Assembly: GCF_003478035.1 (NCBI RefSeq)
Contig: NZ_QUEP01000006.1
Span: 172,527-236,526, forward strand
Source: Clostridium sp. OF03-18AA
GTDB lineage: Bacteria; Bacillota; Clostridia; Lachnospirales; Lachnospiraceae
Direction: 5' to 3'
DNA: 64,000 nt
The translations under genes were made by a program, and so were the position numbers. Positions 33,371 to 41,666 of the stretch are shown one piece after another (within the stretch, counting starts at the first letter, position 1; every line of letters starts with the position of its first letter). The notes below the pieces were generated by a model. That model saw nothing but the letters and a program-made list of their open reading frames with translations, was not told the origin of the DNA and did not search any database.

Positions 33371-34030
33371 ATGGGTAAAATGACAATCGGGCAGATGATC
33401 GCTCAGCTCGGAAGCGGTATGCTGATCAGTACGCAGATCTTTGTGATCACGCTGCTGTTCTCCCTGCCGCTCGGACTTGTTGTAGCGTTCGGGCGCATGT
33501 CGAAAAACCGCGTGATCAGCATGATCGTAAAATTTTATATCTCGATCATGCGTGGAACTCCGTTAATGCTGCAGCTGATGGTCGTTTATTTCGGACCATA
33601 CTATCTGTTCCATATCAAAGTCGGGAGCAGCTATCGTCTGACAGCGACATTCATCGGCTTTGTGATCAACTACGCCGCGTATTTTGCGGAAATCTACCGC
33701 AGCGGCATCCAGTCCATGCCGGTGGGACAGTATGAGGCAGCACAGATCCTGGGCTACAATAAAGCACAGACATTTTTCAAGATCATTCTGCCGCAGGTCA
33801 TCAAGCGGATCCTGCCGTCGATCACGAATGAGGTTATCACACTTGTGAAGGATACTTCTCTGGCGTTCACGCTGAGCGTTGCCGAGATGTTCTCGATCGC
33901 GAAGGCGCTGGCGGCTTCCCAGACAAACATGATCCCGTTTGTGGCAGCCGGAATCTTCTATTATGTGTTCAACCTGATCGTGGCGGTCGTTATGGAGTGG
34001 ATCGAGAAGAAACTGGATTATTACCGGTAG
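33371..34030 (+). CDS. Amino-acid ABC transporter permease, HisM/GlnP family
   Basis: 219 residues, about five membrane helices. Family motifs: IMRGTPLMLQL, INYAAYFAEIYRSGIQSMPVGQYEAAQILGYNKAQTFFKIILPQ (ATPase-coupling loop) and LVKDTSLAFTLSVAEM. Start taken at ATG 33371; the ribosome binding site is weak (AGGTAAG). ATG 33380 is an alternative. It ends 18 bp before the ATPase. Confidence 0.93.
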   Translation: MGKMTIGQMIAQLGSGMLISTQIFVITLLFSLPLGLVVAFGRMSKNRVISMIVKFYISIMRGTPLMLQLMVVYFGPYYLFHIKVGSSYRLTATFIGFVINYAAYFAEIYRSGIQSMPVGQYEAAQILGYNKAQTFFKIILPQVIKRILPSITNEVITLVKDTSLAFTLSVAEMFSIAKALAASQTNMIPFVAAGIFYYVFNLIVAVVMEWIEKKLDYYR

Positions 34031-34048
34031 GATGGAGGTGTTCGGATC

Positions 34049-34813
34049 ATGAATCTGTTAGAATTAAATCATGTGGAAAAATCATTTGAAAATTTATCCG
34101 TGCTGAAAGATATCTCCATCAGCATCGGTGAGGGCGAGATCGTATCCATCATCGGACCATCCGGATCCGGAAAATCAACGCTGCTTCGCTGTGCGACGAT
34201 GTTAGAAAAAATGGATGGCGGCGAGATCGTCTATCTTGGGAAAAAGGCTGCATGGACAGACAAGGACGGACGTGTCGTTTATGCGGACAAAAAGGAAATG
34301 AAGGAGATCCGAAGCCAGTATGGCCTCGTATTCCAGAACTTTAACCTGTTCCCGCATTATTCGGTCTTAAAGAACATCACGGACGCACCGATCCATGTTC
34401 AGAAGCGCGATAAGGAGACTGTATATAAGGAAGCGAGAGAGCTTTTAAAGAAGATGGGTCTGTCGGACAAAGAAGATTATTATCCGTGCCAGCTGTCCGG
34501 CGGACAGTGCCAGCGTGTGGCGATCGCAAGAGCCCTGGCGCTGAACCCGAAGATCCTGTTCTTCGATGAGCCGACCTCTGCGCTCGATCCGGAGCTGACG
34601 GCGGAGGTGCTGAAGGTGATCCGTTCCCTGGCAGATTTAAATATCGCCATGGTGATCGTCACCCACGAGATGGCGTTTGCGAGAGATATCTCCCACCGCG
34701 TGATCTTCATGGAAGGCGGAGTGATCGTGGAAGAAGGAACGCCGGAGAAGGTATTCTCCTCTGACAATGAGAGAATGAAGAGTTTCCTCGGAAGATATGG
34801 GGAGATCCTGTAG
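34049..34813 (+). CDS. Amino-acid ABC transporter ATP-binding protein, GlnQ family
   Basis: 254 residues. Walker [11 protein letters not shown]-loop [11 protein letters not shown], signature LSGGQCQR, Walker [16 protein letters not shown], and switch His in VTHEM. A short insertion with [14 protein letters not shown] between Walker A and the Q-loop is longer than in E. coli GlnQ but common in clostridial relatives. Start ATG 34049 after GGAGGTG. Energises the upstream permease. Confidence 0.95.
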   Translation: MNLLELNHVEKSFENLSVLKDISISIGEGEIVSIIGPSGSGKSTLLRCATMLEKMDGGEIVYLGKKAAWTDKDGRVVYADKKEMKEIRSQYGLVFQNFNLFPHYSVLKNITDAPIHVQKRDKETVYKEARELLKKMGLSDKEDYYPCQLSGGQCQRVAIARALALNPKILFFDEPTSALDPELTAEVLKVIRSLADLNIAMVIVTHEMAFARDISHRVIFMEGGVIVEEGTPEKVFSSDNERMKSFLGRYGEIL

Positions 34814-34878
34814 GACCTTGCGATCGGGAATGTGAAACATCGGGAAAACCCACCTATAGGAAAAACTGAAAAATATGA

Positions 34879-34907
34879 TTTACAACCGGAGATAGGTATT
34901 GTATAAT
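34879..34907 (+). promoter_or_regulatory. Promoter of the fluoride-riboswitch transcript
   Basis: -35 TTTACA (34879-34884), 17-bp spacer, -10 TATAAT (34902-34907). Transcription would begin near 34914, right at the first base of the aptamer. Confidence 0.8.
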
Positions 34908-34913
34908 TTTCGA

Positions 34914-34978
34914 CGGGAATGAAGTTCTCCCATGGGAAACCAGAACCGCTTATGATGAGCTGATGACTTCTGTGATGA
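34914..34978 (+). promoter_or_regulatory. Fluoride riboswitch (crcB motif)
   Basis: The crcB layout is visible: stem GGG (34915-34917) ... CCC enclosing AATGAAGTTCT, joining segment with AACCGC (34944-34949), short hairpin GCT ... AGC, then GCTGATGACTTCTG, where ACTTC can form the pseudoknot with GAAGT of the first loop. GATGACTyCT-type sequence is the conserved 3' part of this class. It begins at the predicted transcription start and precedes an antiporter gene. Confidence 0.85.
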
Positions 34979-35051
34979 CGGGCTGTCCGGGACGGCGCTT
35001 TTTAGCGTGTGCTGCGGGGCTTAAGTCACAGGAGAGTCAGCTCTTTTTTTT
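34957..35051 (+). terminator. Riboswitch-controlled terminator (expression platform)
   Basis: 34957-34974 (GAGCTGATGACTTCTGTG) pairs with 35027-35043 (CACAGGAGAGTCAGCTC), then eight T (35044-35051). The left arm includes the pseudoknot strand of the aptamer, so fluoride binding should block termination and switch expression on. A second stem, GGCGCTTTTTAGCG-like, lies inside. Confidence 0.8.
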
Positions 35052-35099
35052 GTGCAGCAGGAAATTCCGATGGAACTTCCTGCCGCGCAAAAAGGCACA
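35052..35099. repeat. Dispersed palindromic element, family A copy 2
   Basis: GTGCAGCAGGAAATTCC ... GGAACTTCCTGC followed by GCGCAAAAAGGCAC; matches the copies at 18766, 38691 and 63216. Confidence 0.6.
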
Positions 35100-35250
35100 T
35101 TTTTTCGGGAAAATATTTTCTCATTAATAAAATTGGGAGCAATCGTTTCGTATGGAATAGGAACTTTAAAAATGGAATTTTGAGTAACAGTTTCCCAAAT
35201 AAAAGCAGAATTTTGGAAGGCACGTTTTTGCAGAAAAAAGGAGAAAAATT

Positions 35251-36450
35251 ATGTTGACATCACTTGCACTGATCTTTCTGGTGGGACTTTCCGCGGCGGC
35301 GATCTGCGGATATCTTCACCTGCCGCGCATTATCGGAATGCTGTTTACCGGCATCATCCTGGGACCGCATGTCCTGGGACTTCTCGATGATAAGATCTTA
35401 TCGATCTCCTCGGAACTTCGCCAGATCGCGCTGATCATCATCCTGTTAAAGGCGGGACTTTCCCTGAACCTTGCGGATCTGAAGAAAGTCGGGCGTCCGG
35501 CCGTCATGATGGCTTTTGTACCGGCGAGTTTTGAAATCTGTGGATATCTTCTCTGCGCTCCGATGATCCTGGGGATAACGAGAATTGAGTCTGCTGTCAT
35601 GGGTGCGGTCCTCGCGGCTGTTTCCCCGGCGGTCGTTGTGCCGCGGATGGTACAGCTGATGGAAAATAGATATGGAACGGAAAAGAGTATCCCGCAGATG
35701 ATCCTGGCCGGGGCATCGTGCGACGATATCTTCGTGATCGTCCTGTTTTCCACATTTGCCGGCATGGCACAGGGAGGAACGGCAGATTTTACGCAGTTTT
35801 TGAATATTCCGGTGTCCATTGTGCTCGGAATCCTGCTGGGCGCTGCTGTCGGGTATCTTCTCAGCCTTTTCTTTGAGACTGCTTATGCGAAGGAACATTA
35901 TGTGAGAAACAGCATGAAAGTCATTGTGGTCCTCGGGCTTTCGTTTCTCCTGATGGCGGTGGAAACATGGGCAAAACCGTATGTCTCCGTCTCCGGACTT
36001 CTTGCGGTTGTCAGCATGGCATGCGTCCTCAAAATGAAATGTCCGAAATCAGTTTCCGGAAGACTCTCAGAGAAGTTTGGAAAACTCTGGATCGCAGCGG
36101 AGGTAGTCCTGTTTGTGATGGTCGGCGCTGCAGTGGATATCCGGTATACGGCGACTGCAGGAGGCGCGGCTGTGGTGATGATCCTGCTTGCACTTATTTT
36201 CCGGGCAGCCGGAGTCTGCGTGTGCATGGCGGGAACCGCGCTGAACAAGAAAGAGCGCCTGTTTACCGTGATCGCGTATCTGCCGAAGGCAACAGTCCAG
36301 GCGGCGATCGGTTCTGTTCCGATGGCGATGGGGCTTTCCTGCGGACAGATTGTTCTCTCAGTGGCGGTTCTCGCGATCCTGATCACGGCGCCGCTCGGGG
36401 CGATCGGGATGGATGTGACGTATCGGAGACTGTTAAAAAGACAGGAATAG
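35251..36450 (+). CDS. CPA-family cation antiporter under fluoride control
   Basis: 399 residues, about 12 membrane helices, in the cation:proton antiporter superfamily (PRIIGMLFTGIILGPHVLGLL at the start; ILAGASCDDIFVIVLFS carries the paired acidic ion-binding residues, here Asp-Asp). Start ATG 35251 with GGAG upstream. It is the only gene directly after the fluoride riboswitch, so it likely protects the cell from fluoride, either as a fluoride exporter coupled to H+ or Na+, or by pH/Na+ adjustment. CPA members among fluoride-riboswitch genes are known; the ions moved here are inferred. Confidence 0.85.
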   Translation: MLTSLALIFLVGLSAAAICGYLHLPRIIGMLFTGIILGPHVLGLLDDKILSISSELRQIALIIILLKAGLSLNLADLKKVGRPAVMMAFVPASFEICGYLLCAPMILGITRIESAVMGAVLAAVSPAVVVPRMVQLMENRYGTEKSIPQMILAGASCDDIFVIVLFSTFAGMAQGGTADFTQFLNIPVSIVLGILLGAAVGYLLSLFFETAYAKEHYVRNSMKVIVVLGLSFLLMAVETWAKPYVSVSGLLAVVSMACVLKMKCPKSVSGRLSEKFGKLWIAAEVVLFVMVGAAVDIRYTATAGGAAVVMILLALIFRAAGVCVCMAGTALNKKERLFTVIAYLPKATVQAAIGSVPMAMGLSCGQIVLSVAVLAILITAPLGAIGMDVTYRRLLKRQE

Positions 36451-36562
36451 TAAAAACATCTAGAGAACATTTCAGGGTTCACAAAACGGGAATGATGAGA
36501 TATAATGAATGGCACAAAGATAGTAGGAAAATAGATGTTCAGAAACTGAAAGGAGGAGAACA

Positions 36563-37075
36563 ATGGATTTCGAAAAATTATGTGCAGAGAGATATTCGCT
36601 TAGAAAGTTCAGCGACCGTCCGGTCGAAGCAGAAAAGCTGGAGAAGGTTCTAGAGGCAGGCCACAATGCACCGACGGCTCATAACCTTCAGCCGCAGCGA
36701 ATTCTCGTGATGCAGAGCAAAGAGGCACTGGAAAAAGCGGAAGAGTGCACCGCGTGCAAGTTCCACCCGCCGGTGATCCTGGTTGTCGCTTATGATCCGG
36801 CGAAGGCATGGAACCGTGAGGGCGATATGAAGAATCATGGCGAGATCGACGCAACGATCGCAGCGACCCAGATGATGCTGCAGGCTGCGGATCTCGGTCT
36901 TGGAACCTGCTATGTCGGCATGTTCAGCCAGGAAAAGCTTCATGAGACATTCTCGGAGATGAAGGGACTCGTTGCGACAGCGATGCTCCCGCTCGGTTAT
37001 CCGGCGGAGACGGCACATCCGTCAAGACTTCACGCAGATAGAATGCCGATCGATGAGATGGTGGTTCGCCTGTAG
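36563..37075 (+). CDS. Nitroreductase-family flavoprotein
   Basis: 170 residues. FMN-binding pattern: ERYSLRKFSDRPVE, NAPTAHNLQPQRILVM, IAATQMMLQAADLGLGTCYVGMF and LPLGYPAETAHPSRLH. Two closely spaced cysteines (EECTACKF, near 70-75) are unusual for the family. Start ATG 36563 after AAAGGAGGAG. Single gene, distinct from the nitroreductase at 28068. Confidence 0.9.
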   Translation: MDFEKLCAERYSLRKFSDRPVEAEKLEKVLEAGHNAPTAHNLQPQRILVMQSKEALEKAEECTACKFHPPVILVVAYDPAKAWNREGDMKNHGEIDATIAATQMMLQAADLGLGTCYVGMFSQEKLHETFSEMKGLVATAMLPLGYPAETAHPSRLHADRMPIDEMVVRL

Positions 37076-37136
37076 TTCTGATGTCCGGGATTCGCAGAAT
37101 TGCAGAATGGCATTAGAATAAGAATACGAAGGAAAA

Positions 37137-37168
37137 CAGGTCTGTCAGGGTGAAAAGTGACAGACCTG
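37137..37168. other. Perfect hairpin after the nitroreductase gene
   Basis: AGGTCTGTCA and TGACAGACCT, 10-bp arms around GGGTGAAAAG. No good U-run on the plus strand. A second hairpin, CTGCC-GTGTG/ACAC-GGCAG, lies at 37267-37289 just before the peptidase gene. Confidence 0.5.
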
Positions 37169-37317
37169 CCTGTTCACCTGCGTGTGCGCGTGAAGAAAAC
37201 TTTTGTACGTATAAAAAATACGCAGGAGGAGCTTTTTGTGGTACACTGGCAGACAGCATAGAACGACTGCCCGTGTGTGCACACGGCAGGACATTCAAAA
37301 AATGGAGGAACACAGAT

Positions 37318-38568
37318 ATGGAATACAAAGTTTCCGAAAAGGTTCAGAAGAAATTTGATACCCTGACAAAGGATGCAAAGGTCCAGAAAGCGTTACAGTT
37401 CATGGAAGAGGACCAGGATACCGTGATCGACAAACAGATCGAGCTGACACTGATCCCGGCTCCGACAAACCATGAGCAGAAGAAAGCTGCGAGACTTCTT
37501 GAGATGTTTAAGGAAGAAGGACTCACCGACTGCCATATCGACGAGTACGGCAACTGCGTTGGTATCCGGAAAGGTACCGGCGGCGGAAAGACAGTCCTTG
37601 TGGAAGGCCACATGGATACGGTATTCCCGCTTGACACGAAGCTTGAGATCGTCCGTGAAGACGGTTTTATCAAGTGCCCGGGCATCGTGGATGACACAAG
37701 AGGATGTGCGACGGTCCTCTCAACAATCCGTGCGCTGAACGCAGCCGGAATCCAGACAAAGGGAGATATCCAGTTCGTCGGAACTGTCCAGGAGGAAGGA
37801 ACCGGCGCTTTAAAGGGAATGCAATATTATGTAAACCATCATCCGGAGCTGGATGCCAGCATCTCCGTTGACGGACCGGGATTTGAGGAGATCACCTACG
37901 AGGCAACCGGAATCCAGACATATGAGATCAATTTCCATGGCGTCGGCGGACATGCATGCGGAGCTTTTGCAAAGGTTGCGAACCCGATCCATGCGGCAGG
38001 ACGCGCGATCGCAAAGATTGCTGAGATCCAGGTTCCGAAGGAGCCGATGACCACGTTTGCGGTTACAACGATGCAGGCAGGCAGCTTTGAGGCTGTCCAT
38101 GCGATCGTTCCGGTCGCACAGATCCGCTTCAACTTCCGCTCCAACTCCCAGGAAGAACTCGAGAAACTTCGCAAGAAGATCTTTGATGCAATCGATGAGG
38201 CATGCAAAGAGGAGACCGAGCGCTGGGGTATGGACACCATCACATATGACGTAAAACATATCTGTGATGTCAATGCCGGCCACCAGGATCCGCATGCACC
38301 GATCGTAGAGGGCGCGATGGCGGCAGCAGAGTACCTTGGATGTGCGGAGCCGAAGCTCGGAAACGGCGGTTCTACAAACTGCAACCGTGCACTGGAAGCA
38401 GGACTTCCGGCCGTCTGCCTCGGAATGGGCGCAGATTACGATATCCATGCGCATATGCTGTCTGAGCAGTTTAAAGTCGAGGGAGCTTATAAGGGCTGCC
38501 AGCAGACACTGCTCCTGGCACTTCTCTGCGCAGGAACGGATGTAGTGGAAAGTATCATCGAGAAATAA
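37318..38568 (+). CDS. M20-family metallopeptidase (dipeptidase/tripeptidase type)
   Basis: 416 residues. Two-zinc site: VEGHMDTVFP (His, Asp), GIVDDTRGC (bridging Asp), catalytic Glu pair in TVQEEGTGALKG, SVDGPGF, and C-terminal His in YDIHAHMLSEQF. A dimerisation/lid domain lies between about 200 and 310. Cytoplasmic aminopeptidase or dipeptidase. Start: ATG 37318 with GGAGGA; the longer frame from 37150 runs through hairpins and lacks a ribosome binding site. Confidence 0.9.
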   Translation: MEYKVSEKVQKKFDTLTKDAKVQKALQFMEEDQDTVIDKQIELTLIPAPTNHEQKKAARLLEMFKEEGLTDCHIDEYGNCVGIRKGTGGGKTVLVEGHMDTVFPLDTKLEIVREDGFIKCPGIVDDTRGCATVLSTIRALNAAGIQTKGDIQFVGTVQEEGTGALKGMQYYVNHHPELDASISVDGPGFEEITYEATGIQTYEINFHGVGGHACGAFAKVANPIHAAGRAIAKIAEIQVPKEPMTTFAVTTMQAGSFEAVHAIVPVAQIRFNFRSNSQEELEKLRKKIFDAIDEACKEETERWGMDTITYDVKHICDVNAGHQDPHAPIVEGAMAAAEYLGCAEPKLGNGGSTNCNRALEAGLPAVCLGMGADYDIHAHMLSEQFKVEGAYKGCQQTLLLALLCAGTDVVESIIEK

Positions 38569-38572
38569 GATC

Positions 38573-38599
38573 GTAACTGTTCAGTACTCTCGCAGTTAC
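38573..38599. repeat. Palindromic repeat, family D copy 2
   Basis: 27-bp partner of 31832-31858 in opposite orientation (24/27 identical). Confidence 0.7.
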
Positions 38600-38640
38600 A
38601 TAAGAATGTCAGAAAAAGGTACGGAATTGTTATATTCTGA

Positions 38641-38690
38641 TCGAAACAGCGCAGGTTTGTCCTATATGGACGGACCTGCGTTTCGTTTTT
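38641..38690 (+). terminator. Terminator of the M20 peptidase gene
   Basis: CGAAA..CGCAGGT..GTCC pairs with GGAC.GACCTGCG..TTCG around TATAT, then TTTTT. Confidence 0.8.
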
Positions 38691-38722
38691 GCGGAACAGG
38701 AAATTCAGGGATTTGTTCTGCA
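38691..38722. repeat. Dispersed palindromic element, family A copy 3
   Basis: GCGGAACAGGAAATTCAG ... TTTGTTCTGC, the shortest and most divergent copy of the family. Confidence 0.5.
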
Positions 38723-38791
38723 ATACGGAATGAACTTTAGAGCCGCACTTTTGCCGTAGAAAAGCAAGGAAAAAGCAAGAAATAATCACCT

Positions 38792-38820
38792 TGACACCCT
38801 CTTATTGGTTAGCTACAATA
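38792..38820 (+). promoter_or_regulatory. Promoter of the L,D-transpeptidase gene
   Basis: -35 TTGACA (38792-38797), 17-bp spacer, -10 TACAAT (38815-38820). The transcript starts near 38827, so the tandem repeats lie in a ~330-nt leader. Confidence 0.8.
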
Positions 38821-38866
38821 GATGGTAACAGTTGGGATTGCGCAGATTTTTACCCGGAATTGTGTT

Positions 38867-39124
38867 GCAAGCTTGCTTGCATAAGCAATTCTGGGTGAAA
38901 AGCTGCATAAGGGCGACGCCCGGAGCTTCTTGAAGGCCGCAGGCATTCAAGAAGAGAGCAATCCGCCCCGTTGCAGGATGCTCAAGCAAGCTTGCTTGCA
39001 TAAGCGCTTTTATCCGAAAAGATGCATAAGGGCGATGCCCGGAGCTTCTTGAAGGCCGCAGGCATTCAAGAAGAGAGCAATCCACCACGTTGTGGGATGC
39101 CAAAGCAAGCTTGCTTGCATAAGC
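38867..39124 (+). repeat. 119-bp tandem repeats in the L,D-transpeptidase leader
   Basis: Two full 119-bp units begin at 38867 and 38986, and the first 20 bases of a third lie at 39105-39124. Each unit starts with GCAAGCTTGCTTGCATAAGC and contains the hairpin CTTCTTGAA ... TTCAAGAAG. The period is not a multiple of three, so the repeat is not coding. Confidence 0.95.
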
Positions 39125-39158
39125 CCAATTGTAAAAATAATAAAGGCAGGACAGAAAC

Positions 39159-40541
39159 ATGAAAAAATTAAGAATGCTTCTTCCGATCGGCGCTGTGATC
39201 GGTATGCTGGCGGTGGGAACAGCGTTTCCTGCAATGGCGGCTGTTGTTGATACGGACACGGCCAAGTTTGTGCGCGGCACAACGATCAATGCGGTAGATG
39301 TGTCAAAGCAGACAGCGACACAGGCGAAAGGCTATCTTGAAGGCTACTTCAACGAGCATTACGAGATTAAAATACAGGACGCGGACGGAAATCTGGAGAC
39401 CTTAAAGGGAACAGATGTTGGATATCATCTGGATGTCACCGGCAGCGTTGATGATATTTTAAAGGAGCAGAATGACGCAGGAAGAAAGACAGGACCGGGC
39501 TCTGACCAGAGTTATACCGTGACTGTGAAGGCGACGGTCGACGATGAGAAGCTTGCCGCAGCGCTTGCAAATCTGCACTGTGTAACGGCGGCAACACCGA
39601 CCTCGAATGCGTATATCTCTGCTTATGAGGAAGGAAAACCGTTTACGATCGTTCCGGAAGTTCAGGGAAATGAGCTTGATATGGACAAGCTGAAAGCAGC
39701 TGTCAAGGATGCGCTTTTAAACCAGAAAAAGCAGATCAAACTGACAGATCATGACTGCTACAAAAAAGTCACGGTGAAGTCAGATGACGCAGCCCTGGTA
39801 CAGCTCTGTGCGACCTTAAATGCGTATAAGGACATCAAGATCACTTATGATTTCGGTTCAAAGAAAGAGACTCTGGATGGTATGGAGCTGGCAAAATGGG
39901 TGACCGGGACAAATGGAAATGAGATTCAGGTGGACCGTGAGAAAGCCGCTGCATATGTGAAATCTTTAGCGGATAAGTATGACACTTACGGAAACCATAA
40001 ATATAAGACGACATCCGGCCGCGATGTTGTCGTATATGGAAAATACGGCTGGAAGATCAATCAGGCTGCAGAGACGGATGCGCTGGTAGCGGCTGTGAAA
40101 GCATGCCAGACGACCGAGCGGGAACCGATCTACGAGAGCCGCGGTGCGACCCACGACGGATATGACTTCGGACAGACCTATATCGAGGTGGATCTTGCGA
40201 CCCAGCATCTCTATTTCTATAAGGACGGAAAAGTGATCATCGACAGCCCGTTCGTATCCGGAAACGTGTCAAAGAATTATACGACGCCTCCGGGACTGTT
40301 TGAGCTGTATTATAAGCAGACAGACCGCGTATTAAAGGGAGAAGATTACGCGACTCCTGTAAAATACTGGATGCCGTTCAACGGCGGGATCGGACTTCAT
40401 GATGCGAACTGGAGAAGCAAGTTCGGCGGTACGATCTACCAGACAAATGGTTCTCATGGCTGCATCAATCTGCCGCCGAAAGTAGCAGCGCAGGTCTATG
40501 AGAATGCGTATAAGGGAATTCCGATCATCTGCTGTAACTAG
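39159..40541 (+). CDS. L,D-transpeptidase (YkuD domain) with peptidoglycan-binding-4 region
   Basis: 460 residues. N-terminal signal/anchor (LPIGAVIGMLAVGTAFPAMA), then a PG-binding-4-type region with two similar halves (about 100-310), then the YkuD catalytic domain from about 335: YIEVDLATQHLYFY, GLHDANW (His) and NGSHGCINLPP with the catalytic Cys. It makes 3-3 cross-links in peptidoglycan outside the membrane. Start ATG 39159 with AGGCAGGA upstream. The leader is repeat-bearing. Confidence 0.92.
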   Translation: MKKLRMLLPIGAVIGMLAVGTAFPAMAAVVDTDTAKFVRGTTINAVDVSKQTATQAKGYLEGYFNEHYEIKIQDADGNLETLKGTDVGYHLDVTGSVDDILKEQNDAGRKTGPGSDQSYTVTVKATVDDEKLAAALANLHCVTAATPTSNAYISAYEEGKPFTIVPEVQGNELDMDKLKAAVKDALLNQKKQIKLTDHDCYKKVTVKSDDAALVQLCATLNAYKDIKITYDFGSKKETLDGMELAKWVTGTNGNEIQVDREKAAAYVKSLADKYDTYGNHKYKTTSGRDVVVYGKYGWKINQAAETDALVAAVKACQTTEREPIYESRGATHDGYDFGQTYIEVDLATQHLYFYKDGKVIIDSPFVSGNVSKNYTTPPGLFELYYKQTDRVLKGEDYATPVKYWMPFNGGIGLHDANWRSKFGGTIYQTNGSHGCINLPPKVAAQVYENAYKGIPIICCN

Positions 40542-40677
40542 GGAAATTTGCAGAGTATGAGAGAGTGAGTGGGGTTTGAACTGAGAAAGCGGATCCTGCG
40601 CATCTGGAATTCGAAAAAATAATAGAAAACTGTTGGGATAAACAGCAGGAATGAAAACACCGGAAGGGAAAACAAAA

Positions 40678-41553
40678 ATGGATAAACAGCAGGTTTTAAA
40701 TCAGTTAAGAAACGCGAAGGAGATCTATGTGATCATGTCTCTGTGCACAAGAATGCCGTATGTGGTATGCGACAAGGAGACATTTGATGATGAAGTCCTG
40801 ATCTACTTCACGGAGGAAGATGTTAAGCGCGAAGGTAAGCGCCTGGTTGAAGAAAAGATCCCGGTACAGATCGCAAAAGTGGATGCGAACCAGATGCTCC
40901 ACTTCTACGGAAACCTTTACACGATGGGCGTGAACTGCCTGATGGTGGACCAGTACATGGATAGCGAATGCCGGATCCAGCTTCCGGAACTTGTAAGCCG
41001 TCCTGGCCAGAATAAGCCGGATACTCCGGAAGACGAGAAGAAGACATGGATCGAGAATCCGAGCCTTCATCTGACAGCCCTGTACTTCATGCAGGAGCTC
41101 CGCAGACAGAAATTTGAGACGATGCCGGAAGAATTAAAGGAAATGCAGGAGGAGATCCTTGCGGACTTCACCAAGGGAACCTACATTACCGCATTCCAGG
41201 AAGGCAGCGGCGTTCCGTTATTAAAACAGAAAAACGGCGATGCGTACCAGCCGATCTTTACAGATATCATCGAGTTCGGCAAATTCAATGCGAAAAACCA
41301 GTTTAAGGCGATCGCGGTTACAGCGAACAAGATCCCGAGCATCCTCGTAAAAGAGGCAAAGGGCGTTGTTGTAAACCCGTTCGGCGTAAACCTTCAGATG
41401 CCGATCACAAAGCGTACCGTGCCGAATCCGGAAGCGGCTGCACAGGCAGGCACACCGGAAGAGGTCCAGGCAACTCAGGTGGAAGTGAAGGCGGACAGCG
41501 AGAGAGCCGGAGCACAGGAAGAAGCCGAAGCTGAGAACAAGACTGAAAACTAA
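40678..41553 (+). CDS. SseB-domain protein
   Basis: 291 residues. Two SseB-like modules: about 8-110 (AKEIYVIMSLCTRMPYVVCDKE; YFTEEDVKREGKRL) and about 140-255 (TYITAFQEGSGVPLLKQKNGDAYQPIFTDIIEFGKF), then an Ala/Glu-rich tail of about 35 residues. SseB-type domains are common in Firmicutes and Actinobacteria but of unknown function. Start: ATG 40678 preceded by GGAAGGG; ATG 40651 has its ribosome binding site too close. Confidence 0.8.
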   Translation: MDKQQVLNQLRNAKEIYVIMSLCTRMPYVVCDKETFDDEVLIYFTEEDVKREGKRLVEEKIPVQIAKVDANQMLHFYGNLYTMGVNCLMVDQYMDSECRIQLPELVSRPGQNKPDTPEDEKKTWIENPSLHLTALYFMQELRRQKFETMPEELKEMQEEILADFTKGTYITAFQEGSGVPLLKQKNGDAYQPIFTDIIEFGKFNAKNQFKAIAVTANKIPSILVKEAKGVVVNPFGVNLQMPITKRTVPNPEAAAQAGTPEEVQATQVEVKADSERAGAQEEAEAENKTEN

Positions 41554-41666
41554 ATAAAAGTAACGGTTCTGTTACGGGATCAGACTCCGGCGTGTTCGCG
41601 TCACTGGGAATAGTGCGCAGGATGCGGCGGAGTTTGTGATTGCGCGGGATGAGGAGGATGACAGCT

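Noticed and set aside
38867..39124. CRISPR array
   Set aside because: The repeat unit is 119 bp with only two full copies, no unique spacers and no cas genes.
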